The notes under the pieces are model-generated. The model did no database searches and was not told the DNA's origin. It saw nothing but the letters and a program-made list of their open reading frames with translations. A stretch of 64,000 nucleotides of DNA, taken from positions 1,603,001 through 1,667,000 of the forward strand of contig NZ_CP113783.1 in NCBI RefSeq assembly GCF_029542205.1, in the 5' to 3' direction. The position numbers and the translations under genes are program-made. This DNA is from Pseudoxanthomonas sp. SE1 (GTDB lineage: Bacteria > Pseudomonadota > Gammaproteobacteria > Xanthomonadales > Xanthomonadaceae). How positions within the stretch are numbered: position 1 is the stretch's first letter; each line of letters begins with the position of its first letter. This document shows, in pieces, positions 27,242 to 36,416 of this stretch.

Positions 27242-29962
27242 ATGACATCGCAACCTTACGACGACCTCGCACCCACCGAGAGCCTGGCCACGCGCCTGCA
27301 GGACGCGCCCACCGCGCCCGACGGGACGCTCGCGCCGGGTGCACGGCTGGGGCGTTACCGCATCGAAGGGCTGCTGGGTCGGGGCGGCATGGGCGAGGTC
27401 TACCGTGCCGCGCAGCTGGAACCGGTCCGCCGCGAGGTGGCGTTGAAGCTGATGCGCGCGCAACGCCTGCAGGCGCGCCATCTGGCGTACTTCGAAGTGG
27501 AGCGGCAGGTGCTCGCGCAGATGCGCCATCCGGCGATCGCGCAGATCTACGACGCCGGCGCGACCGAAGAAGGCTTCCCGTTCTTCGCGATGGAGCTGAT
27601 CGAAGGCACCCCCATCACGCGCTACTGCCGCGACCAGCGTCTGTCGCTGGATGCCCGCGTCGCGTTGCTGATCCGCGTCTGCGAGGGCGTGCAGCACGCG
27701 CACCACAAGGGCGTGGTGCATCGCGACCTCAAGCCCGGCAACCTGCTGGTGGACACCCTGGACGGCAGGCCGGTGCCGAAGATCATCGATTTCGGCATCG
27801 CGACCACCGCGTCGCTGGCGGGCGATGCCGTGCTTGAACGCGCGGGAACGCCGGAGTACATGAGCCCCGAGCAGGCGCAGGGCGATCCGCGCGAAGTGGA
27901 TACCCGCAGCGATGTGTACTCACTCGGCGTGGTGCTGTGCGAACTGGTGACCGGCGTGCGGCCGGAAGCCGTGGGCGAGACTTGGTCCGCGGAGACGCCC
28001 ACGGCCGTCGCGCCGTCGTCGCGGCTGGCGGGGCTGCCGGCCGAACAGGCACGCGAAATGGCGCAGGAGCGGGGGCTTTCGCTCGCGCGGATGCGCGATC
28101 GCCTGCGCGGCGACCTGGACTGGATCGTGCTGAAGGCCATGCAGCACGAGCGCGACGCCCGCTACGATTCGGCTGCGGCCCTGGCAGACGATCTGCAGCG
28201 CTACCTGGATGACCGGGTGGTCTCCGCGGTGCCCGCCAGCCGTGGCTACGTGTGGCGCAAGTTCCTGCGCCGCCACCGCGCTGCGGCCGTCGCGGCCGGC
28301 GTAGCGCTGGTGGCGCTGCTGGGCGGACTGGGGCTGTCGCTGTATGGGCTGCAACAGGCGCAGATGCAGCGCAGCGTGGCGGAGGCCCGCAGCGCGGAAC
28401 TGGAAAAGGTGGCGGCCTTCCAGCAGTCGATGCTGGAAGGGATCGACATCGAGACCATGGGCGTGGGCCTGGCGGAGGGTCTGGTCCGGCAGGTCGGCAG
28501 CCTCGATCCGTCGGCAGCCGAGGCGTTCGGCGCCACGCTGGCGAAGACCAGCACCGGCGACCTGGCGCGCGACCTCGTGGACCGGCAGTTGCTGGCGAAC
28601 GCCGAAGATGCGATCGCGCGCGATTTCGCGGATCAACCCGACGTGGCGGCCAGCCTGCGCGAGTCGGTGGGGCACGTGTACGCCGCCATCGGCCGCCATG
28701 ACAAGGCGGCGGCGCACTTCGCGCATGTGGCGGACTACCGCAGCACGGTGCTGGGCGAAGGTGCGCAGGAAACCCTGCGCGCGCGGCGTGACCAGGTGCA
28801 GGCGCTGCTGGAAGGCGCCCATGTCGACCAGGCGGAGGCGGTGTTGCAGAAGGCGCTGCCGCGCGCGTTCGCATTGCCGGTCAACGACCGCGTGCGGGTG
28901 AAGCTGGAACTCGCGCAGGCGCAGGTGATCTCCGCACGTGGCGACCGGCCGCGCGCGAAGGGCGTGGTGCAGGCCGTGCAGGAGCGCCTGCTGGCCAGCG
29001 TGGGCGAGGGCGACCCGGCGACGCTGGAAGCCACCAACGACCTGGCGGCCGTGCAGCGCAACCTGGGCGAACTGCCCGAGGCGCGCGCCAACATGGAGAA
29101 GGTGGTCCGGCTGCGCACGGCCACGCTGGGTGCTGACCACGAGGAAACGCTTTCGGCGATGGGCAACCTCGCGGTGCTGCGCATCATGAATCGCGAAAAG
29201 GATGCCGCCATCGCGATGCAGCGGGACCTGACCGGACGCTACACGCGCAAGCTGGGCAGCGAACACCCGGTCACCCTGCAGGCGCGCAGCACGCTGGCCA
29301 CGATGATGGTCGACGCAGGCCAGGCCGATGAGGCGCTGCCCCTGCTGAAGGACGCGCTGGCCGCGCGCGAACGCGTGCTGGGCCGTGATCATCCGCAGAC
29401 CGTGCGCACCCGGCTCAACCTGGCGACCGCGCATGCACGCCTGAAGGACTATGCCGCCGCGTTGCCGCTCGAGGAGCAGGTGATCACCGTACGCAGCCGC
29501 GTGCTGGGGCCATCGCACCCGGACACGCTGTCGATCCTGGTCAATCATGCCGGCACGCTGCTCAATGCGAAGCAACCCGAGGCCGCGCTGCGCCTGCTCG
29601 GCGACATCCAGCCCCTGGCGCTGAAGGTGCTGGGCGACAAGCACCCGCAGGCGCAGCTGACGATGGTCATCCGTGCCGAAGCGCTGCGCACCACCGGGCG
29701 CACGCGCGAGGCGCTGGAGGAATACCTGAAATTGTTCGCCCTGCGTCGCGCGGTGCTGGGCGAGACGCACGTCGAGACGCGCACGGCGGCCTGGAACCTG
29801 ATCGACACCTACCGTGAGCTCGGGCGCGGCGCCGAGGCCGACGCGCTGCACCGGCAGTACATCGCACCGCTGCTCGCAGCGGATCCCGAGACGCTGGACG
29901 ATGCCGATACCGAGTTCGTCGACCGTTATCGCGAAGGAAAGCGGCCCGGCAAGCAGACCTGA
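27242..29962 (+). CDS. Transmembrane Ser/Thr protein kinase with TPR sensor domain
   Basis: Encodes 906 residues. The kinase domain (about 38-310) has the glycine loop LGRGGMGEVY, VALKLM (Lys of VAIK), HRDLKPGNLL, DFG in IIDFGIA and APE-equivalent AGTPEYMSPEQ, so it looks active. One membrane helix follows at about 343-368. The outer/periplasmic half is a series of TPR-like repeats of the kinesin-light-chain kind (TLGADHEETLSAMGNLA, VLGRDHPQTVRTRLNLA, VLGPSHPDTLSILVNHA). The domain order matches PknB/Stk kinases common in Xanthomonadaceae. Targets are unknown; the divergent FHA cyclase is a candidate. Confidence 0.9.
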   Translation: MTSQPYDDLAPTESLATRLQDAPTAPDGTLAPGARLGRYRIEGLLGRGGMGEVYRAAQLEPVRREVALKLMRAQRLQARHLAYFEVERQVLAQMRHPAIAQIYDAGATEEGFPFFAMELIEGTPITRYCRDQRLSLDARVALLIRVCEGVQHAHHKGVVHRDLKPGNLLVDTLDGRPVPKIIDFGIATTASLAGDAVLERAGTPEYMSPEQAQGDPREVDTRSDVYSLGVVLCELVTGVRPEAVGETWSAETPTAVAPSSRLAGLPAEQAREMAQERGLSLARMRDRLRGDLDWIVLKAMQHERDARYDSAAALADDLQRYLDDRVVSAVPASRGYVWRKFLRRHRAAAVAAGVALVALLGGLGLSLYGLQQAQMQRSVAEARSAELEKVAAFQQSMLEGIDIETMGVGLAEGLVRQVGSLDPSAAEAFGATLAKTSTGDLARDLVDRQLLANAEDAIARDFADQPDVAASLRESVGHVYAAIGRHDKAAAHFAHVADYRSTVLGEGAQETLRARRDQVQALLEGAHVDQAEAVLQKALPRAFALPVNDRVRVKLELAQAQVISARGDRPRAKGVVQAVQERLLASVGEGDPATLEATNDLAAVQRNLGELPEARANMEKVVRLRTATLGADHEETLSAMGNLAVLRIMNREKDAAIAMQRDLTGRYTRKLGSEHPVTLQARSTLATMMVDAGQADEALPLLKDALAARERVLGRDHPQTVRTRLNLATAHARLKDYAAALPLEEQVITVRSRVLGPSHPDTLSILVNHAGTLLNAKQPEAALRLLGDIQPLALKVLGDKHPQAQLTMVIRAEALRTTGRTREALEEYLKLFALRRAVLGETHVETRTAAWNLIDTYRELGRGAEADALHRQYIAPLLAADPETLDDADTEFVDRYREGKRPGKQT

Positions 29963-29974
29963 GAACGCCCGGCC

Positions 29975-30883
29975 TCACTCGCCTGGCTTGGCCGCCGAAC
30001 TGGAGGCTTCCGACGCCGCGCGGCGCGACAGCACGGCTTCGCGGTGGGCGATATAGGCATTGGCGCCAAAGATGATGCCGGCGCCCAGCAGCGTCCAGGT
30101 ATCCAGCGTCTCGTCGAACAGCAACCAGCCGAACACCGCGACCACCGGCAGCTGCATGAAGCTGATCGGCGTCAGCGCGGAGACCTCGCCCAGCTTCAAC
30201 GCGCGCGTCCACAGCATGTGGCCGCCGGTGCCGAGTACGCCGGCCGCGACCACCCATACCCAGGTGATGCCCTGCGGCCATTCCCACACCGCCAGCGCCG
30301 GCAGCAACGACATCGGTACCCACAGCAGCGTGGTGTAGATGACGATGCGGTCGGCCGGTTCGGTGTGCGAGAGCTGCTTGATCTGGATCGCCACCAGCGC
30401 GCTCATCACCGCCGCGAGCACGGCGATCAGCGCATCCGCGGTGAAGGCCGACGTGCCCGGCCGCACGATCACCAGCACGCCGATGAAGCCGAGTACCACC
30501 GCCGTCCAGCGACGCGCGCGCACCTGCTCGTTGAGCATTGCGGCGGCAGCGATGGTGACGAACAGCGGGGTGGAATAGGACAGCGAGACGGCCTGTGCCA
30601 GCGGCAGGTGGCCGATGGCCCAGAAGCCGGCCAGCATCGAGCAGATGCCGATCACGCAACGGAACAGGTAGCGCGGGAACTGGGTGGTCTTCAGGAAGCC
30701 GGGACCATGGCGCAGGATCAGCGGCGCCGCCGCGAGCAGTCCGAAGAAGTTGCGGAAGAACGCGATCTCGAACGTGTGCAGCGTGGCCGAGGCCAGGCGG
30801 ATCGCCACCACCATCAGCGCGAAGAACACCGTGCTGCCCAGCATCAGCACGGCGGCGCGGTAGTGGGCGGGCAGGGTGGGCAT
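29975..30883 (-). CDS. EamA/DMT-family transporter
   Basis: Encodes 302 residues with ten predicted membrane helices forming two EamA (DUF6) halves (about 8-140 and 150-285). The inner boundary is SLSYSTPLFVTIAAAAMLNEQV in the first half, and ALTPISFMQLPVVAVFGWLLFDE in the second. Such permeases export metabolites such as amino acids or purines, or act in S-adenosylmethionine uptake. The substrate is not inferable. The start MPTLPAHYRAAVLMLGS is preferred; the frame upstream runs through a repeat region. Confidence 0.88.
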   Translation of the reverse strand: MPTLPAHYRAAVLMLGSTVFFALMVVAIRLASATLHTFEIAFFRNFFGLLAAAPLILRHGPGFLKTTQFPRYLFRCVIGICSMLAGFWAIGHLPLAQAVSLSYSTPLFVTIAAAAMLNEQVRARRWTAVVLGFIGVLVIVRPGTSAFTADALIAVLAAVMSALVAIQIKQLSHTEPADRIVIYTTLLWVPMSLLPALAVWEWPQGITWVWVVAAGVLGTGGHMLWTRALKLGEVSALTPISFMQLPVVAVFGWLLFDETLDTWTLLGAGIIFGANAYIAHREAVLSRRAASEASSSAAKPGE

Positions 30884-30901
30884 CAGCGGCGGGAACCGGC
30901 C

Positions 30902-31077
30902 CCTTCCCCCGCACGCGGGGGAAGGATGGGATGGGAGCGAACGAAGTAACGGACGTCGAACCCACCGCTGATCCGTGGCGACACGACAAGCCGCGGCGGT
31001 CGAGTCCGTCGCGCAGACCGCAGGGGACTGGCTTCGGTCCGCCCCCACCCCAACCCTCGCCCGTGAACGGGGGAGGG
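30902..31077. repeat. Two large GC hairpins in the eamA-murB gap
   Basis: Hairpin 1 (30902-30925) has arms CCTTCCCCCGC and GCGGGGGAAGG with a 2-base loop. Hairpin 2 (31054-31077) has arms CCCTCGCCCGT and ACGGGGGAGGG. They face each other in a 230-bp gap and look like a dispersed intergenic repeat rather than intrinsic terminators, as no T-tract follows. Confidence 0.5.
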
Positions 31078-31114
31078 AGCGGGTTCAAGGGCGCCGATGC
31101 GCATCATCGCGGGA

Positions 31115-32155
31115 TTACCAGCTCGCCCCGATGAGCTTCGGCTCCGGCTCGATGGCCACGCCGAAGCGCGCCTGCACCGACGCCGCGATCTTCCTTGCCA
31201 GCGCCAGCAACTGCGCGCCGGTCGCCGCGCCATGGTTGACCAGCACCAGTGCGTGCGCGGCCGATACACCGGCATCGCCGTCGCGATGCCCCTTCCAGCC
31301 GCAGGCTTCGATCATCCAGGCCGCCGACAGCTTGCGGTTGTGTCCTGCATCGCCGCGGAACACGGGCAGGGTGGGGTAATCGACCAGCAGTGCTTCGGCC
31401 TGCGCCTGCGACACGATGGGGTTCTTGAAGAAGCTGCCGGCATTGCCGATCACGGCCGGATCGGGCAGCTTGCGGCGACGGATGCGGACTACGGCATCGC
31501 CCACGTCGCGTGCGGTCGGCGCGACGATGCCCATCGCGCCGAGTTCCTCGCGGATGCCGGCGTAGTCCAGGCGCAGGGACGGCGTGCGCGGCAGCAGGAA
31601 TTCGACCGCAGTCACCAGGTAGCGGTCAGGCGCACGCTTGAACACGCTGTCGCGGTAGGCGAAGGCGCAGGCTTCGCGGTCCAGTCTTGCGCGCACGCCA
31701 TGGTGGCGGTCGAACGCTTCGACGATATCGATGAACTCGCCGACCTCGGTGCCATAGGCGCCTATGTTCTGGATGGGCGAGGCCCCCGCGGTGCCCGGGA
31801 TCAGCGCCAGGTTTTCCAGTCCGCACAGGCCCTGTTCCAGCGTCCAGACCACCAGCGGATGCCACGGCACGCCGGCGTCGGCGCGCACGCGCACGCGCTC
31901 GCCATCGTCGGACACGATGCGGGTCGAGCGGGTCGCGAGGCTGATCACCGCGCCCGGCGCATCGCCTGCGAACAGCAGGTTGCTGCCGCCACCGATCACC
32001 AGCGTTTCCGCACCGGAGACCTGCGGCAGGGCAAGCACCTCCTCCAGCGCGGCCACATCGTCCACTTCGACCAGCCACGGCGCTGCGGCAGGCACGCCGA
32101 AGGTGTTGCGCTCGCGCATCGATGCGTTCGCGGTGACGCGGTATCCGGTGGTCAT
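31115..32155 (-). CDS. murB: UDP-N-acetylenolpyruvoylglucosamine reductase
   Basis: Encodes 346 residues, the long type I MurB. It catalyses the NADPH- and FAD-dependent reduction that makes UDP-MurNAc for peptidoglycan. FAD-binding blocks: [20 protein letters not shown], and [25 protein letters not shown]. Catalytic regions include [17 protein letters not shown] (Ser in the GSFFKNP signature) and the C-terminal Glu in EPEPKLIG. Its ATG overlaps the pyrD stop (ATGA), so murB is translated from a pyrD-murB message. Confidence 0.96.
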   Translation of the reverse strand: MTTGYRVTANASMRERNTFGVPAAAPWLVEVDDVAALEEVLALPQVSGAETLVIGGGSNLLFAGDAPGAVISLATRSTRIVSDDGERVRVRADAGVPWHPLVVWTLEQGLCGLENLALIPGTAGASPIQNIGAYGTEVGEFIDIVEAFDRHHGVRARLDREACAFAYRDSVFKRAPDRYLVTAVEFLLPRTPSLRLDYAGIREELGAMGIVAPTARDVGDAVVRIRRRKLPDPAVIGNAGSFFKNPIVSQAQAEALLVDYPTLPVFRGDAGHNRKLSAAWMIEACGWKGHRDGDAGVSAAHALVLVNHGAATGAQLLALARKIAASVQARFGVAIEPEPKLIGASW

Positions 32156-33207
32156 TCCGGGGCTACCGGACCACCGCTGGGGGCTTCGCGGCGGCGGCGG
32201 ATGGCTTCCACGCATTCGCGGACCAGCTCCGGCCCGCGGTAGACCAGTCCCGTGTAGCACTGCACCAGCGAGGCGCCGGCGGACATCTTCGCCACCGCAT
32301 CGGCACCGGACAGGATGCCGCCCACGCCGATCAGCGGGATGCTGTGCGGCAGACGCGTGCGCAGGCGGCGCAGCACCAGCGTGGCCTGGCCCATCAGCGG
32401 CGCGCCGGACAGGCCACCGGTCTCGCGCGCGTGGGGATGGTCCTGCACGCTCAGGCGGGAGACCGTGGTGTTGGTAGCGATGACGCCATCCACCTGCATG
32501 TCGCCCAGCACGCGCGCCACGGCATCGATGTCGCTGTCCGACAGATCCGGGGCGATCTTCACCAGCATCGGCACGCGCTTGCCGTGCTGCGCCGCCAGGT
32601 CTTCCTGCGCTTCGCGCAGGGTGCCGATCAGCTGGCGCAGCGCCTGTTCTTCCTGCAGTTCGCGCAGGCCGGCGGTGTTGGGTGAGGAAATGTTGACGGT
32701 GATGTAGTCCGCCAACGGATAGACGCGTTCCAGGCAGTACAGGTAGTCGGACGCGGCACGCTCGTTGGAGGTGTCCTTGTTCTTGCCGATGTTGATGCCC
32801 AGCAGGCCACGGTCGCGGCGCGCGGCTTGGACATTGCGGATCAACGCATCGACGCCGTCATTGTTGAAGCCGAGCCGATTGATGACGGCCTGGTGCTGCG
32901 GCAGGCGGAACATGCGCGGCTTCGGATTGCCGGGCTGCGGCTTGGGCGTGACCGTGCCGATTTCGACGAAGCCGAAACCCAGCGCGAACAGCGCATCGAT
33001 GTGCGCGCCATTCTTGTCCATGCCGGCGGCCAGGCCCACGGGATTGGGAAAGGTCAGGCCCATGACCTTGGTGGGCATGGGGGTGATCGGGCGCGCCACC
33101 AGCGGCGTGGTGCCGGTGCGGTAGGCAAGGTCCAGTGCCTTCAGGCCCATGCCATGGGCGGTCTCGGCATCGAGGCCGAAGAGGAAAGGTCGGGCGAGGG
33201 AATACAT
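32152..33207 (-). CDS. pyrD: Dihydroorotate dehydrogenase (quinone), class 2
   Basis: Encodes 351 residues. The N-terminal membrane-associating helices ([20 protein letters not shown]) and the FMN barrel ([54 protein letters not shown] with the catalytic Ser, [28 protein letters not shown]) identify class 2 PyrD. It oxidises dihydroorotate to orotate, passing electrons to quinone. It is followed by murB with 4-nt overlap and preceded by a DUF4190 gene 14 bp upstream. Confidence 0.97.
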   Translation of the reverse strand: MYSLARPFLFGLDAETAHGMGLKALDLAYRTGTTPLVARPITPMPTKVMGLTFPNPVGLAAGMDKNGAHIDALFALGFGFVEIGTVTPKPQPGNPKPRMFRLPQHQAVINRLGFNNDGVDALIRNVQAARRDRGLLGINIGKNKDTSNERAASDYLYCLERVYPLADYITVNISSPNTAGLRELQEEQALRQLIGTLREAQEDLAAQHGKRVPMLVKIAPDLSDSDIDAVARVLGDMQVDGVIATNTTVSRLSVQDHPHARETGGLSGAPLMGQATLVLRRLRTRLPHSIPLIGVGGILSGADAVAKMSAGASLVQCYTGLVYRGPELVRECVEAIRRRREAPSGGPVAPE

Positions 33208-33221
33208 GGAGGCGGGCGGGT

Positions 33222-33500
33222 TCAGTTCAGCGTCGCCAGCCAGGCCATCCCGCCCAGGAACAGGAAGATCACCGCGATGCCGACCACCCACAGCAGCGCC
33301 GACACCCAGCCAAGGATCAGTCCGCCGATGGCCATGCCGTCGCCTTCCAGCGTGCCGGCGCTGCGGCGGATTTCCGCGCGCGCCATGTGGCCGGTGACGA
33401 TGGCCACGAGCGTGCCGATGAAGGGCAGCAGGGTCCAGCCGAGGATGCCCGACACGAGGCTGGCGATGGCGAGGCTGCTGGTGGTGCGGGCTTGGTTCAT
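33222..33500 (-). CDS. DUF4190-type small membrane protein
   Basis: Encodes 92 residues with two membrane helices (about 8-37 and 57-85) separated by the [11 protein letters not shown] and [12 protein letters not shown] motif typical of DUF4190 proteins. No function is known for the family. The gene precedes pyrD by 14 bp and may be the first member of the pyrD-murB transcription unit. Upstream lies the ALDH terminator. Confidence 0.8.
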   Translation of the reverse strand: MNQARTTSSLAIASLVSGILGWTLLPFIGTLVAIVTGHMARAEIRRSAGTLEGDGMAIGGLILGWVSALLWVVGIAVIFLFLGGMAWLATLN

Positions 33501-33551
33501 CAGGGGCTCCGTGCAGGGGTCAGGGAGGCGATGGCGCTGGATCGGGCAGGC

Positions 33552-33583
33552 AAAAAAACGCGCCGCCCGTAAAAGGTGGCGCG
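33552..33583 (-). terminator. Rho-independent terminator of the aldehyde dehydrogenase gene
   Basis: On the minus strand CGCGCCACC, a TTTTA loop and GGGCGGCGCG form a near-perfect stem that is followed by seven T. It lies 64 nt beyond the aldehyde dehydrogenase stop and before the DUF4190 gene. Confidence 0.8.
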
Positions 33584-33609
33584 ATTATCCCAGATGCTGG
33601 CCCGTTCGG

Positions 33610-33639
33610 GGCAGCCGGCATGCGGGCACGCCGGCTGCC
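33610..33639. repeat. GC-rich inverted repeat after aldehyde dehydrogenase gene
   Basis: GGCAGCCGGCATGC and GCACGCCGGCTGCC form a strong hairpin 8 bp past the aldehyde dehydrogenase stop, upstream of the T-tailed terminator. It may stabilise the mRNA 3-prime end. Confidence 0.5.
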
Positions 33640-33646
33640 TTGCGGA

Positions 33647-35179
33647 TCAAAGGTCGAACTTGATGCCCTGCGCGAGCGGCAGCGAGTCGGAGTAGTTGAT
33701 GGTGTTGGTCTGGCGGCGCATGTAGACCTTCCACGCGTCCGAACCGGACTCGCGACCGCCACCGGTTTCCTTCTCGCCACCGAACGCGCCGCCGATCTCG
33801 GCGCCGCTGGTGCCGATGTTGACGTTGGCGATGCCGCAGTCGCTGCCGGCCGCCGACAGGAACTGCTCGGCCGCCTTCAGGTTCTGGGTGAAGATCGACG
33901 ACGACAGGCCCTGCGGCACGGCGTTCTGCATGTCGATGGCTTCGTCGAGGGTCTTGTACTTCATCACGTACAGGATCGGCGCGAAGGTTTCGTGCTGGAC
34001 GACTTCATCGGAGTTCTTCAGGCCGGTGACGATGGCCGGCAGCACGAAGTTGCCCGGGCGGTCGATCGCGGTGCCGCCGGTCTCGACGGTGCCGCCGCTG
34101 GCCTTGGCCTTGGCGATGGAGTCCAGGAACTGCTGCACGGCGCCCTGGCTGTTGAGCGGGCCCATCAGGTTGGCCGGGTCCAGCGGATCGCCGATCTTGC
34201 CTTCCACCTGCTTGTACGCCTTGACCAGCGTGGACAGCACGGTGTCGTAGATGGATTCGTGCACGATCAGGCGGCGCGTGGTGGTGCAGCGCTGGCCGGC
34301 AGTGCCGACGGCGCCGAACACGATGCCGGGCACGGCCAGCTTCAGGTCGGCGGTTTCGTCCAGGATGATGGCGTTGTTGCCGCCCAGTTCCAGCAGGCTG
34401 CGGCCCATGCGGCGCGCGACGCGCTCACCGACGGTGCGGCCGACCTGGGTGGAGCCGGTGAAGCTGATCAGCGGGATGCGCTTGTCGTCGACGAACTGCT
34501 GCGCCAGCTCGACGCCAGCATCGTTGATCAGGAAGAAGATGTCCGGGAAGCCGCCGGCCTTCAGCGCTTCGTTGCAGATCTTCATGCTGGCGATCGCGGT
34601 GAGCGGCGTCTTGTTGGACGGCTTCCAGATGCAGATGTCGCCGCAGATCGCGGCCAGGAACGAGTTCCACGCCCACACGGCGACCGGGAAGTTGAACGCA
34701 CTGATGATGCCGACCAGGCCGAGCGGCTGGTACTGCTCGTACATGCGGTGGCCAGGGCGCTCGGAGTGCATGGTGTAGCCATACAGCATGCGGCTCTGGC
34801 CCACGGCGAAGTCGGCGATGTCGATCATCTCCTGCACTTCGCCATCGCCCTCGGGCTTGCTCTTGCCCATTTCCAGCGCGACCAGCGAACCCAGCGCATC
34901 CTTGTGCCTGCGCAGCGCTTCGCCGCACAGGCGCACGGCTTCGCCGCGACGCGGTGCGGGGGTGGTGCGCCACACCTTGAAGGCGGCCTGGGCGCGTTCG
35001 ACGATCTTCTCGTAGTCGGCCTGGCTGCTGGCGTGCACTTCGGCGATCACCTCGTTGGTGGTCGGGTTGATCGACTGCAGCAGGCCGGCATCGGTGGTCG
35101 TGGACCACTCGCCACTGCCGAGGTAGGTACCGGAGTTGGTGGTGGCGAGGCCAAGGGCCTTGAGGAGGTCAGCAGGCAT
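33647..35179 (-). CDS. ALDH7-type aldehyde dehydrogenase (probable piperideine-6-carboxylate dehydrogenase)
   Basis: Encodes 510 residues. Typical NAD-binding and catalytic blocks: [49 protein letters not shown] (general base Glu), [16 protein letters not shown] (nucleophile Cys) and [19 protein letters not shown]. The [18 protein letters not shown] ending is characteristic of ALDH7A1/AmaB enzymes, which oxidise 2-aminoadipate semialdehyde in lysine catabolism. No other lysine genes are nearby, so substrate is inference. GGAG precedes the ATG at 35177-35179. Confidence 0.9.
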   Translation of the reverse strand: MPADLLKALGLATTNSGTYLGSGEWSTTTDAGLLQSINPTTNEVIAEVHASSQADYEKIVERAQAAFKVWRTTPAPRRGEAVRLCGEALRRHKDALGSLVALEMGKSKPEGDGEVQEMIDIADFAVGQSRMLYGYTMHSERPGHRMYEQYQPLGLVGIISAFNFPVAVWAWNSFLAAICGDICIWKPSNKTPLTAIASMKICNEALKAGGFPDIFFLINDAGVELAQQFVDDKRIPLISFTGSTQVGRTVGERVARRMGRSLLELGGNNAIILDETADLKLAVPGIVFGAVGTAGQRCTTTRRLIVHESIYDTVLSTLVKAYKQVEGKIGDPLDPANLMGPLNSQGAVQQFLDSIAKAKASGGTVETGGTAIDRPGNFVLPAIVTGLKNSDEVVQHETFAPILYVMKYKTLDEAIDMQNAVPQGLSSSIFTQNLKAAEQFLSAAGSDCGIANVNIGTSGAEIGGAFGGEKETGGGRESGSDAWKVYMRRQTNTINYSDSLPLAQGIKFDL

Positions 35180-35437
35180 GGAAGCTCCAGGGTCATTGCG
35201 CGGGATGCCGCCGAACGGGGTGCGGCACCGGAAGAGGAGCGGAATTCTACCAGAGCGGGCCGGGCGGACCGCGCGTAAGCCTGTGTTTTTCCAATGGTTC
35301 TTGCGCAAACAGGCGCTTGCGGGCGCAGCCGTTGATCCGCTGCCGGGGTTTGTTCGGTTCGCCGACTGGCGATGAAGGCGTTCGGCGATTCGCCGAGCGG
35401 GCGGTGTGGCGCCAGGGTGTCGGCATGTGAAGGAAGA

Positions 35438-35514
35438 TGGTGACCCCGGCGCGATTCGAACGCACGACCTGTCCCTTAGGAGGGGACCGCTCTATCCAGC
35501 TGAGCTACGGGGCC
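35438..35514 (-). tRNA. tRNA-Arg(CCT)
   Basis: A 77-nt cloverleaf on the minus strand: acceptor GGCCCCG/CGGGGTC (one G-U), D-arm GCTC-AGCTGGATA-GAGC, anticodon stem GTCCC/GGGAC with loop CTCCTAA (anticodon CCT), T-arm GTGCG-TTCGAAT-CGCGC, discriminator A and an encoded CCA at 35438-35440. It reads the rare AGG codon. No integrase or attachment duplication is seen next to it. Confidence 0.95.
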
Positions 35515-35631
35515 ATCGGCGGCGATTCTCGCACGAAGCGCTCTCGCGCACGACGCTCCCGTGCAGGGTATGGGTACCAGGGCGAGCATCCGCATGGCAG
35601 TGTGGCGGGTATACCCGTACGCCCGGATCGC

Positions 35632-36087
35632 ATGGACATCCGCATCGACGACCTCCGCCATCCCGCCGTGATCGCGCTGTTGCAGGAGCACCTGGACTGG
35701 ATGCACCGCATCTCGCCACCGGAAAGCGTTCACGCGCTGGATCTGGACGCATTGCGCGGGCCTGGCATCACCTTCTGGGCGCTCTGGGATGGCGACGCTC
35801 TCGCGGGCTGCGGTGCGCTGCGCGAGTTGGACGCGCGGCATGGCGAAGTGAAGTCGATGCGCACGGCGCAGACCCATCTGCGTCGTGGCGTGGCGGCGCG
35901 GATGCTCGACCATATCCTGGCCGAGGCGCGCGGACGGGGCTACGCACGTCTCAGCCTGGAGACCGGGTCGATGGCCTACTTCGCACCCGCACGCGCGCTG
36001 TATGCACGCGCCGGTTTCATCGCCTGTGCGCCCTTCGATGACTATGCGGAAGACCCGAACAGCGTTTTCATGACCCGCACGCTCTAA
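35632..36087 (+). CDS. GNAT-family N-acetyltransferase
   Basis: Encodes 151 residues. The GNAT core has an acetyl-CoA binding loop THLRRGVAARMLDHIL (a degenerate Q/RxxGxG/A, here RRGVAA) and the strand-helix LETGSMAYFAPARALYARAGF near the C-terminus, close to YjaB/ElaA-like and PhnO-like acyltransferases. The protein acetylates an unknown amine. The frame extends back over the tRNA, which is non-coding, so the ATG at 35632 is chosen. Confidence 0.85.
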   Translation: MDIRIDDLRHPAVIALLQEHLDWMHRISPPESVHALDLDALRGPGITFWALWDGDALAGCGALRELDARHGEVKSMRTAQTHLRRGVAARMLDHILAEARGRGYARLSLETGSMAYFAPARALYARAGFIACAPFDDYAEDPNSVFMTRTL

Positions 36088-36147
36088 GGTGCGCATTGGT
36101 TTCAGTTGCATCCATCTGAAATCATTGGCTTTGTTGCATCGCAACGC

Positions 36148-36178
36148 TTGACAGCCCCCGGGGGTGTCGTGGTTTTCT
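36148..36178 (+). promoter_or_regulatory. Putative thr operon promoter
   Basis: TTGACA at 36148-36153 is a consensus -35. A weaker T-rich -10 (TTTTCT, 36173-36178) lies 19 bp downstream. Transcription would start next to the leader ATG at 36185. The spacer contains the palindrome CCCCCGGGGG. Confidence 0.45.
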
Positions 36179-36184
36179 TCCTCC

Positions 36185-36325
36185 ATGCGTTCCCTTGCCC
36201 ACGCTCCCGCGAACACGTCCCCGGCCTTGATGGCGGCGTCGATGCTTGCGTGCGATGGACGCACCACCCTGATTACGACCATTACCACTCTGACTCGTCA
36301 GGTGCGGCTGGTCGTGTTCGCGTAG
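36185..36325 (+). CDS. thrL: Threonine operon leader peptide
   Basis: A 46-residue reading frame just upstream of thrA. Its 3-prime half contains TTLITTITTLT: seven Thr and two Ile codons within eleven (36263-36295), the two amino acids that control thr attenuation in enterobacteria. It ends in TAG at 36323. Internal ATGs at 36230 and 36242 are alternative starts; none has a strong ribosome binding site, and 36185 sits where a leaderless transcript would begin. The peptide itself needs no function; ribosome stalling at the Thr/Ile codons is the signal. Confidence 0.7.
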   Translation: MRSLAHAPANTSPALMAASMLACDGRTTLITTITTLTRQVRLVVFA

Positions 36326-36394
36326 CTCGCAAACCACGGCCCCGCACCCGGATCAGGATGCAGGGCCACCCGACTTCCTGATGCGTGCCGGGCC
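36301..36394 (+). promoter_or_regulatory. thr attenuator: terminator-like hairpin and competing anti-terminator pairing
   Basis: A long imperfect stem pairs 36338-36358 (GGCCCCGCACCCGGATCAGGA) in its parts GGCCC, GCAC and ATCAGGA with 36376-36394 (TCCTGAT, GTGC, GGGCC). The segment GGTGCGG at 36301-36307, just after the Thr codons, is exactly complementary to CCGCACC at 36342-36348 in the 5-prime arm. The two pairings exclude each other, as in classical attenuation. A clear U-tract after the stem is missing. Confidence 0.6.
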
Positions 36395-36416
36395 TCCTTA
36401 CCGAGGTTCCTGACCC

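Noticed and set aside
35180..35631. Integration site for a mobile element at the tRNA-Arg gene
   Set aside because: No integrase, no duplicated tRNA 3-prime end and ordinary neighbours were found.
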